This document shows positions 43,964 through 52,590 of a stretch of DNA of 64,000 nt, in pieces. The notes under the pieces were generated by a model. The model was given only the letters and a program-made list of their open reading frames with translations. It was not told where the DNA came from and did no database searches. The DNA comes from Lactobacillus mulieris (GTDB lineage Bacteria > Bacillota > Bacilli > Lactobacillales > Lactobacillaceae). The first letter of the stretch is position 1. The number at the start of each line of letters is the position of its first letter. The DNA lies in NCBI RefSeq assembly GCF_007095465.1, contig NZ_SDGL01000004.1:85324-149323 (forward strand), written 5' to 3'. Position numbers and translations under genes: made by a program.

Positions 43964-44787
43964 TGAAAAAAATTCGAATTGGTAATTTAATTGCCTACGT
44001 AGTTCTAGCAATTTTTGCATTAATTACAGTGTTCCCATTTGTGTATATGATTTTAGGTGGATTGATGTCTTATAGTGAAACTACAACTATTCCTCCGACT
44101 TTAATTCCACATAAATTTAATTGGGGCAATTATGCAAAAGTTTTTGCTCAAGCACCATTTGCAAGGTATTTTTTAAATACCTTTATAACAGCGTCAGTTA
44201 CAACAATTGTGAGTTTATTTAATGCCCTACTTGCTGCTTTTGCTTTAACAAGTTTGAAGTTTAAAGGTAAAGGGTTAGTGCAAAGCTTATTACTTTCTCT
44301 ATTAATGGTTCCAGGAGAAGCAATAATTTTTACTAATTATAATACTATTGCAAAAATGGGATTATTGAATACTTATCTTGGATTGGTTTTGCCATTTTTA
44401 ACATCTATTTTCTATATGTATTATTTACAAAGTTACTTTGGGTCAATTTCAGATACTATTTATAAGGCTGCCATGATTAATGGAGCGAGTGATTGGGAAT
44501 ATATATGGAAAGTACTGGTACCTATGAGTAAAGGTGGTCTATTTACAGTTGGTCTACTTAGCTTTATTAGTGGATGGAATGCCTTTTTATGGCCATTACT
44601 TGTGACTAATGAAGATAGTATGCGATTGCTTAACAATGGACTTTCTTCGTTTGCTTCAGATTCTGGTAGTGAAACTGAACTTCAATTAGCAGCAGCAACG
44701 TTGACAGTTCTTCCAATTTTGATTGTCTACTTTATCTTTAGAAAGCAAATTATTCGAGGAGTAGTTAGAAATGACCTTAAAGGATAA
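43963..44787 (+). CDS. CUT1 ABC transporter permease 2 (UgpE/MalG-like)
   Basis: A 274-residue six-helix permease; EAA loop KAAMINGASDWEYIWKVLVPM near residue 170 (read as KAAMINGASDWEYIW). Partner of permease 1. Its final six codons overlap the start of the metallo-hydrolase gene by 17 bases, so transporter and hydrolase are made together. Confidence 0.92.
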   Translation: MKKIRIGNLIAYVVLAIFALITVFPFVYMILGGLMSYSETTTIPPTLIPHKFNWGNYAKVFAQAPFARYFLNTFITASVTTIVSLFNALLAAFALTSLKFKGKGLVQSLLLSLLMVPGEAIIFTNYNTIAKMGLLNTYLGLVLPFLTSIFYMYYLQSYFGSISDTIYKAAMINGASDWEYIWKVLVPMSKGGLFTVGLLSFISGWNAFLWPLLVTNEDSMRLLNNGLSSFASDSGSETELQLAAATLTVLPILIVYFIFRKQIIRGVVRNDLKG

Positions 44788-46054
44788 AACAACTGTAACT
44801 TTTTATAATGGTCTAACAACGATTGGTGGGCCAATGATTGAAGTTGCTTATAACAAAAGCCATGTTTTGTTTGATTTAGGAGAAGTATATCGGCCTGAAT
44901 TAAATTTGCCAGATGAAAGCTATCAAACTTTGATTAAGTATCAGCTCATTGGCGATGTTCCTGATTTTTATGATCCGGCTATAACTGGTAAGCAGCTAAA
45001 TCACGAAAAATGGGAGCATGCAGCAGCTTATATTTCTCATTTGCATTTAGATCATAGTAAGGCACTTAATTTATTGGCGCCAGAAGTTCCTTTATATGCG
45101 GGACCAATTACTGCAGCACTTTTGCCAGTATTAAATAAAAATGGTGATTTTTTGTTGCCAGCAGCTAATCATGAAAAAAATTATACGCGTTCAATTATTC
45201 CTGCAAAATATAAAACTCCCATAAAAGTAGGAGATATTACTTTGGAAGTATGGCCAAGTGATCACGATGCATATGGAGCGACTGGTTTAGTTGTTAAAAC
45301 CCCAGATAAGCTAATTGCTTTTACAGGAGATATTCGGTTGCATGGGTATCATCCTGAATGGGTCAAAGAATACCTTTCAGCTGTAAAAAACGCCGATTTG
45401 TTTATTGTTGAAGGTACAGGAATTTCCTGGCCAGAACATATAGGACAAGAATTTTCTGGCCCTAAAAATGAAGATGAATTAACAGAAAGAATAGTACAAT
45501 TAGAACAAGAAAATCCTCAAAGACAAATAACTTTTAATACTTACCCTACTAATGTAGAGCGACTTCTACGGATTATTGAAGAATCTCCAAGAAAAGTTGT
45601 TCTACATGCTAAAAGGGCAGATTTGCTTAAAGAGTCATTGAATAAAGATTACTATTATTACTACTTGCCAGGGGAAGAAAAATATAAATCACTTGATCCT
45701 AACTTGAAAATTTCATATCAAGACTTATTAAAAGATAATCACAAATACCTTTGGCAAGCAGTTGCTAATTATGGCGATCTGATGAAAAATGGCCTGTACA
45801 TTCACTCAAATGCTGAACCGTTGGGTGATTTTGATCCAGCATACAAACCTTTTGTTGAAGCTTTGGAAAGGCAAAATATTGAGTTCACTGCCTTACGTTG
45901 TTCAGGCCATGCTGATGATAAAGAACTCAGAGAAATTATTGGATTAGTTCAACCTCGCATTCTATGCCCGGTGCACACATTGCATCCGGAGTTGGCAGAG
46001 AATCCTTATGGGGAACGGATTTTACCTAAACGTGGACAAACAATCACGCTTTAG
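44771..46054 (+). CDS. RNase J-like metallo-beta-lactamase fold hydrolase in sugar ABC operon
   Basis: A 427-residue MBL-fold enzyme: zinc motif SHLHLDHS near residue 93, SDHDAYG near 163, FTGDIRLHG near 183, and the C-terminal SGHADDKEL and CPVHTLHPEL near 380-395, which match the beta-CASP/RMMBL layout. The ATG at 44771 has GAGGAG 9 bp upstream and overlaps the permease gene. RNase J relatives cut RNA, but its place inside a sugar importer operon hints at a phosphodiesterase acting on the imported compound. That is inference. Confidence 0.8.
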   Translation: MTLKDKTTVTFYNGLTTIGGPMIEVAYNKSHVLFDLGEVYRPELNLPDESYQTLIKYQLIGDVPDFYDPAITGKQLNHEKWEHAAAYISHLHLDHSKALNLLAPEVPLYAGPITAALLPVLNKNGDFLLPAANHEKNYTRSIIPAKYKTPIKVGDITLEVWPSDHDAYGATGLVVKTPDKLIAFTGDIRLHGYHPEWVKEYLSAVKNADLFIVEGTGISWPEHIGQEFSGPKNEDELTERIVQLEQENPQRQITFNTYPTNVERLLRIIEESPRKVVLHAKRADLLKESLNKDYYYYYLPGEEKYKSLDPNLKISYQDLLKDNHKYLWQAVANYGDLMKNGLYIHSNAEPLGDFDPAYKPFVEALERQNIEFTALRCSGHADDKELREIIGLVQPRILCPVHTLHPELAENPYGERILPKRGQTITL

Positions 46055-46105
46055 TTAAAAATCAAAAATATTGTTGTATTTAGTTTTATTGGAGGAAATA
46101 TCCTT

Positions 46106-47413
46106 ATGAAGTTTGCTAAAAGATTAGCTGTTGCTGGTATGACTGCTTTAGCTTTAGTTGGCACTACTGCTTGCTCTAGTAGTAAAACAAGTTCAACTAA
46201 GTCTAATGCCACTAGTTCCGTTAAGATTCCTAAAGTTACTAAGAAGACAACTGTTGTTTTCTGGCATGCTATGACAGGAGTTCAACAATCAACCTTACAA
46301 AAACTGACTGCTGAATTTGAAAAGAAAAATCCTAACATTACTATTAAGTTGGAAAATCAAGGTGCGTACACTGATTTACAAGCAAAGATTAATTCAACTT
46401 TGCAATCACCAAATAATTTACCAACTATTACTCAGGCCTATCCAGGTTGGTTGTGGAATGCGGCTAATAATAAAATGTTAGTTGACCTTACGCCTTATAT
46501 TAATGATAAAACAGTTGGTTGGGGAAGTGCTAAGTCATCTAATATTAAGACAGAACTTCTTGAAGGTGCGCAAATTAAAGGAACCCAATATGGGATTCCA
46601 TTTAATAAATCTGTAGAAACTTTGACTTATAATGCAGATATTCTCAAGAAATACAATGTCAAAGTACCTACTACAATGGCTGAACTTAAAGCAGCTGCTA
46701 AGAAAATCTATGAAAAGAGTGGTCATAAAGTTGTTGGTGCAGGTTTTGACTCACTTTCAAATTACTACACACTTGGCATGAAGGATGAAGGTGTGGATTT
46801 CTCAAATAAGATTAACTTCTCAGGAACCACTTCTAAGAAAGTTATCAACTACTATGCAGATGGAGTAAAGGCAGGTTACTTCAGAACAGCAGGAAGTGAA
46901 CACTACTTATCAGGACCATTTGCAAATGAAAAAGTTGCAATGTACATTGGTACGAGTGCTGGTGAAGGATTTGTGAAGAAGGGTGTTGGAACCAAATTTA
47001 CTTATGGTGTAGCTGCACGTCCATCTAAGTACAACATGCAACAAGGTACAGATATTTACATGTTTAGTAAAGCAAGTGCAATGCAAAAAGCAGCAGCATT
47101 TAAATACATGAAATTCTTGGTATCTAAGTCAAGTCAATTAACGTGGGCAAATGCAACAGGTTATGTACCAGTTAATACTGCTGCAGTAAACTCAAGTGAA
47201 TACAAAGATAATAAGTCAATGAAGACGCCAGCAATTATTGCTAAGTCAATGAAGAACTTGTACTCAGTTCCAGTAGAAAAGAATTCAAATGCTGCATACA
47301 GCCAATTAAATTCAATAATGCAAAACATTCTTTCTGCAGCAGCTAAGAAGCAAAGTGTAAATTCACAAATAACAGCTGGTAAAGCAAAATTTGATGCTGC
47401 ATGGAAGCAATAA
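46106..47413 (+). CDS. sugar ABC transporter substrate-binding lipoprotein 1
   Basis: A 435-residue binding protein (SBP family 1/UgpB-like). A lipoprotein signal ends at GTTAC (Cys23), followed by a Ser/Thr linker and the fold start KKTTVVFWHAMTGVQ. It would capture the substrate outside and deliver it to the permeases upstream. It has its own GGAGGA site and lies 51 bp after the hydrolase. The downstream gene is a diverged copy with patches of near-identity. Confidence 0.92.
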   Translation: MKFAKRLAVAGMTALALVGTTACSSSKTSSTKSNATSSVKIPKVTKKTTVVFWHAMTGVQQSTLQKLTAEFEKKNPNITIKLENQGAYTDLQAKINSTLQSPNNLPTITQAYPGWLWNAANNKMLVDLTPYINDKTVGWGSAKSSNIKTELLEGAQIKGTQYGIPFNKSVETLTYNADILKKYNVKVPTTMAELKAAAKKIYEKSGHKVVGAGFDSLSNYYTLGMKDEGVDFSNKINFSGTTSKKVINYYADGVKAGYFRTAGSEHYLSGPFANEKVAMYIGTSAGEGFVKKGVGTKFTYGVAARPSKYNMQQGTDIYMFSKASAMQKAAAFKYMKFLVSKSSQLTWANATGYVPVNTAAVNSSEYKDNKSMKTPAIIAKSMKNLYSVPVEKNSNAAYSQLNSIMQNILSAAAKKQSVNSQITAGKAKFDAAWKQ

Positions 47414-47428
47414 ACTAAATTTACATAA

Positions 47429-47462
47429 GAAAGAAGTAGGGTTTCCTACTTCTTTTTCTTTA
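47429..47462 (+). terminator. terminator after binding protein 1
   Basis: Stem AGAAGTAGG/CCTACTTCT followed by T-rich tail. Confidence 0.8.
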
Positions 47463-47467
47463 ACATA

Positions 47468-47507
47468 CTATATATTGAAATTCAAGGTTGAATATATCAA
47501 TATATAG
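47468..47507. promoter_or_regulatory. nested dyad between the two binding-protein genes
   Basis: Perfect arms CTATATATTGA (47468-47478) and TCAATATATAG (47497-47507) enclose a second dyad TTCAA-GG-TTGAA. Either an operator for a dimeric repressor or a cruciform/mRNA hairpin in the leader of the second gene. Confidence 0.45.
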
Positions 47508-47565
47508 AGTAAGATGATATATGGACTTTTCGAAAAAATTCAAAATCAATTTTGGAGGATTAGAT

Positions 47566-48855
47566 ATGAATATTTGGAAAAAAGCATTTTTATCATCATT
47601 AGTTGGAGTATCTTTATTAACTACAGCATGTTCTACACAGAAAAAGACCTCAGCAAAACAAGAGAGTAATATTCCTAAAGTAACTAAAAAGACAACTGTA
47701 GTTTTTTGGCATGGAATGAGTGGAGTACAAGGTGCGACATTAAAGAAATTAACAGATGAATTTGAAAAAAAGAATCCTAATATTAAGATTAAGCTTGAAT
47801 ATCAAGGAACATATATTAATTTACAAGCTAAGTTAAATTCTACAATGCAATCACCCAATAACTTACCAACTATTACACAAAGTTATCCAGGTTGGCTTTA
47901 TAATGCTGCCAAAAATAAAATGTTGGTTGATTTAAAGCCATATATTGCTTCTAAAAATGTTGGTTGGAATGGAAAAGACAGTGATATCAATACCAGTTTA
48001 TTAAATGGGGCTAAGATTAATGGTGTGCAATATGGAATTCCGTTCAATAAATCTGTTGAAGCATTAACTTATAATGAAGATATGTTGAAAAAATATAATG
48101 TAAAAGTTCCTAAGACAATGGCTGAGCTTAAATCAGTCGCCAAAAAAATATACGAAAAGAGTCACCATAAAGTTGTGGGTGCTGGTTTCGATGTTATGAG
48201 CAACTATTACCTTTTGGGTTTAAAAGATCAAGGAATCAATTTTAGTAATAAAGTTAAATTCGATAGTAAGGCATCTAAGAATGTAATTAATTACTACGCT
48301 GAAGGAGTTAAAGAAGGCTACTTTAGAACAGCAGGAAGTGAACACTACTTATCGGGACCATTTGCAAATGAAAAAGTTGCTATGTATATCGGAACTAGTG
48401 CAGGAGAAGGTTTTGTAAAAAAGGCAATCAACGGGAAATTTAAATACGGCGTAGCTGCACGTCCATCTAAGTACAACATGCAACAAGGTACAGATATTTA
48501 TATGTTTAGTAAAGCAAGTGCAATGCAAAAAGCAGCAGCATTTAAATACATGAAATTCTTGGTATCTAAGTCAAGTCAATTAACGTGGGCAAATGCAACA
48601 GGTTATGTACCAGTTAATAAGCAAGTTTTAATGGATAAGAAATATATTAATAATCCTAATATGAAAACTCCAGCAATTCTTAAAGCTGCTATGCAACACT
48701 TATATTCAGTTCCAGTAGAAAAGAATTCAAATGCTGCATATATCCAAGCTGGTAGCAACTTAGAGAATATATTAATTGCAGCGGGTAAAAAACAAAATTA
48801 TAGTGGCTTAATTAAGCAAGGTCAAACCAAACTAGAAAATGCATGGAAGCAATAA
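47566..48855 (+). CDS. sugar ABC transporter substrate-binding lipoprotein 2
   Basis: A 429-residue paralogue of binding protein 1: lipoprotein signal ending LLTTACS, then KKTTVVFWHGMSGVQ. Start at ATG 47566 with GGAGG 7 bp upstream; the ATG at 47521 lacks a site. The two proteins agree throughout and share three patches that are almost identical at DNA level, while the rest differs even at synonymous sites. It may widen substrate range or respond to different signals, since it has its own leader and terminator. Confidence 0.9.
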   Translation: MNIWKKAFLSSLVGVSLLTTACSTQKKTSAKQESNIPKVTKKTTVVFWHGMSGVQGATLKKLTDEFEKKNPNIKIKLEYQGTYINLQAKLNSTMQSPNNLPTITQSYPGWLYNAAKNKMLVDLKPYIASKNVGWNGKDSDINTSLLNGAKINGVQYGIPFNKSVEALTYNEDMLKKYNVKVPKTMAELKSVAKKIYEKSHHKVVGAGFDVMSNYYLLGLKDQGINFSNKVKFDSKASKNVINYYAEGVKEGYFRTAGSEHYLSGPFANEKVAMYIGTSAGEGFVKKAINGKFKYGVAARPSKYNMQQGTDIYMFSKASAMQKAAAFKYMKFLVSKSSQLTWANATGYVPVNKQVLMDKKYINNPNMKTPAILKAAMQHLYSVPVEKNSNAAYIQAGSNLENILIAAGKKQNYSGLIKQGQTKLENAWKQ

Positions 48856-48858
48856 ACT

Positions 48859-48894
48859 AAAAAAAGAAGTAGGAAATCCCACTTCTTTTTTTAT
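48859..48894 (+). terminator. terminator after binding protein 2
   Basis: Stem AGAAGTAGG/CCCACTTCT with one mismatch, then seven T's; related to the terminator after binding protein 1. Confidence 0.75.
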
Positions 48895-48968
48895 GGATTA
48901 AAAACATTAGTTTTTCATCTAAGAAGAAACATGTTAACATAATAAGGTACTTCTAGTGAGGTGATGGC

Positions 48969-49892
48969 ATGATAAAAGAACAAACTTTCCCAGTTAAAAC
49001 AATTTATAACTGGTATGATATTAGTAATCTTAGTGAAGAGGACAGTCGGATTTTACAGAAAGATTTTAATTTTACTTCTGACATAATTTCATATATATCT
49101 GACCGGCATGAACGTCCTCACTATGACTATGATCAGTATACTCAAAGTCACTTATTGGTTTATGACGTGCCTATATGGCCAACACCTAGCATCAAACACT
49201 TTACAGCTAATCCGGTTACCTTCTTAGTTCAGGGAAATAATATTTTTACTTTTCATACCGAACTAACTAATTATGTATTTGAAGAATTTGATGATGAAAG
49301 AATGCGTGAGCGTTTATCTGAGGCAGAAGATGTAACAGAACTCTTGATGATTTTTTTATTATACTCATCTCAATACTTTCAAAGAGCTGTAACTCAATTG
49401 AATATTGAACGTAATGGTCTTGATAGTAAATTGTCAGATAATATTAATAATAAGGATTTAGTTGAGCTTTCTAACATCGAAAAGGGTTTAGTGTATCTTT
49501 CAAGTAGTATTCAAACTGACTTGCTTATGTTGCATAGTTTAAATAAATCACATTTAAATAGTAAATTTACTAAGCGATCACTTGAACGATTAGATGATGT
49601 TTTAATTGAATCAAATCAATCTGCGCAAATGGTTCGAATTTCTAGCCAAGTTACGAAAACTTTATCAACTACTAGTAATAATATGATGAATAATAATTTG
49701 AACGATACTATGAAGTTTTTGACTGTTTGGTCAATTCTTTTAACTATTCCAACCATAATGACAGGTTTTTATGGCATGAACGTTAGCTTACCTGTTTTTG
49801 GACATAGCTTAGACTGGATTATGATTTCTATAATTACAGTAGGTATTATGGCATGGTTAGCTTATTACATGAAGCGACATCATTTCTTTTAA
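48969..49892 (+). CDS. CorA-family magnesium transporter
   Basis: A 307-residue CorA: large N-terminal cytoplasmic domain with long helices, then two C-terminal membrane segments (about 245-266 and 281-300) joined by the diagnostic loop FYGMNVSLPVFG holding the GMN selectivity motif. It imports Mg2+ or Co2+ as a pentamer. The gene has a GAGGTG site and stands alone. Confidence 0.92.
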   Translation: MIKEQTFPVKTIYNWYDISNLSEEDSRILQKDFNFTSDIISYISDRHERPHYDYDQYTQSHLLVYDVPIWPTPSIKHFTANPVTFLVQGNNIFTFHTELTNYVFEEFDDERMRERLSEAEDVTELLMIFLLYSSQYFQRAVTQLNIERNGLDSKLSDNINNKDLVELSNIEKGLVYLSSSIQTDLLMLHSLNKSHLNSKFTKRSLERLDDVLIESNQSAQMVRISSQVTKTLSTTSNNMMNNNLNDTMKFLTVWSILLTIPTIMTGFYGMNVSLPVFGHSLDWIMISIITVGIMAWLAYYMKRHHFF

Positions 49893-49893
49893 A

Positions 49894-49937
49894 ATAAAAA
49901 GTCTAGCATATATTGAAGTGCTAGACTTTTTATTTTT
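49894..49937. terminator. bidirectional terminator corA / sugar kinase
   Basis: Stem AAAAAGTCTAGCA/TGCTAGACTTTTT, usable by both convergent genes. Confidence 0.88.
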
Positions 49938-49942
49938 ATATT

Positions 49943-50842
49943 TTACTTTGCAGTATAGTAATCATCGTTTTTATCAAATAAGATACCACTTGCATTGCTA
50001 CCTGAAGAAACAACAAATTTGGCATTAGGATATTTGACATGAACTTTATCTTCTACACGTGTGCGAAGCATCTTATTATTAGTTAATACTGATCCGGTTA
50101 GTGCAATTGCCATTGGTTTAGGATCTGTGAAGCGGTCAAGTCCCATAATAATATCCTGTGCCAATAGATCAGCTTGGCTAAAAATCACATCTTGTGCGTC
50201 TTTAGATCCTTTATCAGCTAATTCAGCAATAAGTCTTGCTAGACTGGCAATTTCAGGTCTTTCGAGTCGGTAAACTTTTTGATTACAGTCATTCATTTCA
50301 GAAACACCAAAATGTTTAGTGAACAAGTCAATTAAATCATTCTTTTCACGCTTGTCCCAAGAATGAAGGGCTGATTTTAAGCCAGCAATGCTGATGGCAT
50401 ATCCACTACCTTCGTCACCTAGCAAGTGTCCATATCCGCCAACAGTTAATATTTTTCCATTTTGCAAGCCGTTAACGACAGAACCGGTTCCGGCAATGAC
50501 TATAATACCATCTTCACCTTTAAGACCTTTGTATAAAGCTAGAAGCGAGTCAGTTACAGCTTTAGCTTTGGTATTAAAAGCAGAAGCTAAAGCTTCAGAG
50601 ACTTCTTTATATTGGCCAGTTACTGAAATTCCAGCGATTCCAGCGAGTATTCTTTCGCAATCTGAACCTAGTTTTGCTTGGATTTGGCGAATAGCTTCTT
50701 TGATATTTGCCATACCACCATCAAAGTCTGCGTTAATATTTCCTTGTCCGGTTTCTACTGTTAATAATTCTTGACCTGTTAAGTCATATGCAATAGCAGT
50801 TGTATGAGTACCACCTGCGTCAATTCCAATTTGATAATGCAC
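49943..50842 (-). CDS. BadF/BadG-type ATPase, N-acetylglucosamine kinase-like
   Basis: A 299-residue ASKHA-fold kinase: GIDAGGTHTTAIAYD near residue 5 (phosphate 1), IAGTGSVVNG near 115 (phosphate 2), YGHLLGDEGSGYAIS near 135 (substrate/ATP), and LTGSVLTNN. Closest to N-acetylglucosamine or MurNAc kinases of Firmicutes, which recycle cell-wall amino sugars. A TATAAT -10 and a weak cre-like GAAAGCGATT stretch lie upstream on its strand. Monocistronic. Confidence 0.85.
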   Translation of the reverse strand: MHYQIGIDAGGTHTTAIAYDLTGQELLTVETGQGNINADFDGGMANIKEAIRQIQAKLGSDCERILAGIAGISVTGQYKEVSEALASAFNTKAKAVTDSLLALYKGLKGEDGIIVIAGTGSVVNGLQNGKILTVGGYGHLLGDEGSGYAISIAGLKSALHSWDKREKNDLIDLFTKHFGVSEMNDCNQKVYRLERPEIASLARLIAELADKGSKDAQDVIFSQADLLAQDIIMGLDRFTDPKPMAIALTGSVLTNNKMLRTRVEDKVHVKYPNAKFVVSSGSNASGILFDKNDDYYTAK

Positions 50843-50996
50843 TGTTTAAATATCCTTCCTGTTTTTGTATCAGAATAATTATATAATTAAATCGCTTTCT
50901 TTGCTTATGAAAATAATAACTTTCTAAAAAATTTTAATGCATATTGATAAGTTGAATGTATTTTGGCTAAAATTATCCTAGGTAGAGGGAGAAATT

Positions 50997-51917
50997 ATGA
51001 AAAATAGGATTATTTTAGGGGCAATTGTAGCATCTGTATGTTCATTTGCATTATATTTAAACAATATGAAAAGGTATGAATCTGCTACTTTAACTATTTC
51101 TAGAAATCAAAACAATACTCAAACTGTTACAGAAAAAAATAAACAAGGCAAAAAGCAAGAAACAAGTCCTGTTCTTGAAAAAATAACTAAGAAAGGGAAT
51201 TCTAAATTAGCATCGCAAATTCAGAAAGCTATGAAGAATTCTAATAGTTATGATGTAAAAGTACTTGATTTAAAAAATTCTAATAATTCAGCAGAAGTTT
51301 ATAATAAGAAAGACAAAGTAAATGTTAGTGATAGTTTGAAGGCTTTTTTATTAGTTGGACTATATAAAGAAATAGAGCAACAAAAAATTAAGGCGGCAGC
51401 TACGCTTACTCCAACTGCAAGTGAAATTGTTAAGGGAGATAGTACTTTTGCAGCTAATACCGTCTACAGCTTAACGTATGTGCGACAAAATTTAATGAGT
51501 AAAAATAGTAATACAGCTGCTAATTTATTGCTTAATAAATTAGGAAAAGAACAAGTTAATAACATCATTAAAGAAATGGGAACCCGTGAAACTGTAATTT
51601 CCAATAAATTTGGTGAAAGTGTTGTAGGTACTACGAGTGCTGAAGATTTGGCGATATTAATGAAATCTCTGTATAATGGAAAATTTTTAGGAAATTATAG
51701 CAATACAGTATTAACCGGTCTTTCAACTTATTCTGTAAAAAGTCCATTGGTAAATAAAATAAGTAATGCCAATATAATCCAAATAGGAGATAATACTTCA
51801 GCAGTTGCTTTAGTAACTACTGATAAGCACAGTTATGTTATTGCTGTTACTTCACAAAATAATAATTCATTTGCAGAATTAGGCTTAAAAATTAGTACTT
51901 GGTTTAATCAAAATTAA
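50997..51917 (+). CDS. serine hydrolase, beta-lactamase class A fold
   Basis: A 306-residue exported protein: signal-anchor (about residues 5-21), basic linker, then a penicillin-binding-like fold. The SxxK nucleophile is VSDSLKAFLL near 111 and SxN is KNSNTAANLL near 172. The usual KTG box is not clear (IIQIGDNTSAVAL occupies its place), so true beta-lactamase activity is unlikely; a wall carboxypeptidase or esterase role is more plausible. Own terminator. Confidence 0.8.
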   Translation: MKNRIILGAIVASVCSFALYLNNMKRYESATLTISRNQNNTQTVTEKNKQGKKQETSPVLEKITKKGNSKLASQIQKAMKNSNSYDVKVLDLKNSNNSAEVYNKKDKVNVSDSLKAFLLVGLYKEIEQQKIKAAATLTPTASEIVKGDSTFAANTVYSLTYVRQNLMSKNSNTAANLLLNKLGKEQVNNIIKEMGTRETVISNKFGESVVGTTSAEDLAILMKSLYNGKFLGNYSNTVLTGLSTYSVKSPLVNKISNANIIQIGDNTSAVALVTTDKHSYVIAVTSQNNNSFAELGLKISTWFNQN

Positions 51918-51946
51918 GATTTGGCTGATGCCAAATCTTTTTTTGT
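51917..51946 (+). terminator. terminator after serine hydrolase
   Basis: Stem AGATTTGGC-TGAT-GCCAAATCT followed by seven T's. Confidence 0.85.
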
Positions 51947-51954
51947 AACATTAA

Positions 51955-51997
51955 TCTACAAAGTGTAGAAAGAAATCTACAATGTATCGTGGTATAT
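51955..51997 (+). promoter_or_regulatory. TetR operator and promoter
   Basis: Perfect palindrome TCTACA-AAG-TGTAGA (51955-51969) and a second TCTACA 21 bp later (51976), just before a TATATT -10-like hexamer (about 51992). Fits autoregulation by the TetR protein encoded downstream. Confidence 0.6.
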
Positions 51998-52028
51998 TAT
52001 TTTTTGTCGAGAATTGGAGGTGAAAATA

Positions 52029-52577
52029 TTGGTTAAAAAAAGAACGTTAGATTTATCTAAGGTTATAGCTGCCACTAGTGAGTTGATAGATGAACAAGGC
52101 TTAGCAGCTGTAACATTTCCTAATCTTGCTAAAAGGTTAGGGATTCGTTCACAGTCTTTATATCACTATATTGATAATCGTACACAATTGTTATCACTTG
52201 TCGGTGCTAATCGAATTAAGGCTTTGAATGAAAATTTAAAAGAAAACTTAGTCGGAATGGCAGGGCAAGAAGCAATTCTAAAATTTTGTGATTTGATTCG
52301 TGACTATTTACTAAAAGATAATGCGTTAGCTGCAATTTTATATCATTTAAATGAATATGAACGAGATGCAGAAATCAATATTGAGCTTTTAAAAGTTATT
52401 GAACTGGGAACAAAACTAAAATCTGATAAAGATGAACCGATATCAGTTCATGCTTTAGTTGGTGCTGTTTTAGGATATGTCTTTTTTGACAGATCAGCCA
52501 TCTTCAGTGGAGAAAGTTCGAATGAAAGAAATTCTAATTATCATCAAATGATTTTACGTTTAATAAAGCCAGTTTAG
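52029..52577 (+). CDS. TetR family transcriptional regulator
   Basis: A 182-residue regulator: N-terminal helix-turn-helix (VTFPNLAKRLGIRSQSLYHYIDNR) at about residues 28-52, read here as FPNLAKRLGI and SQSLYHYI, and an all-helical C-terminal ligand domain (TetR_C, WHG type). Start at TTG 52029, with GGAGG 8 bp upstream. It sits 13 bp before the MMPL exporter gene and surely regulates it; a palindromic operator lies in the promoter. Confidence 0.87.
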   Translation: MVKKRTLDLSKVIAATSELIDEQGLAAVTFPNLAKRLGIRSQSLYHYIDNRTQLLSLVGANRIKALNENLKENLVGMAGQEAILKFCDLIRDYLLKDNALAAILYHLNEYERDAEINIELLKVIELGTKLKSDKDEPISVHALVGAVLGYVFFDRSAIFSGESSNERNSNYHQMILRLIKPV

Positions 52578-52590
52578 AAGGGGGAAAATA

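Noticed and set aside
50388..50774. 128-residue frame opposite the sugar kinase gene
   Set aside because: Pro/Ser-rich shadow translation of a clear kinase gene.
51955..51969. TACAAAGTGTA as a copper box
   Set aside because: The spacing between TACA and TGTA is three bases rather than two, and it sits directly before a tetR gene, so a TetR operator is the better reading.
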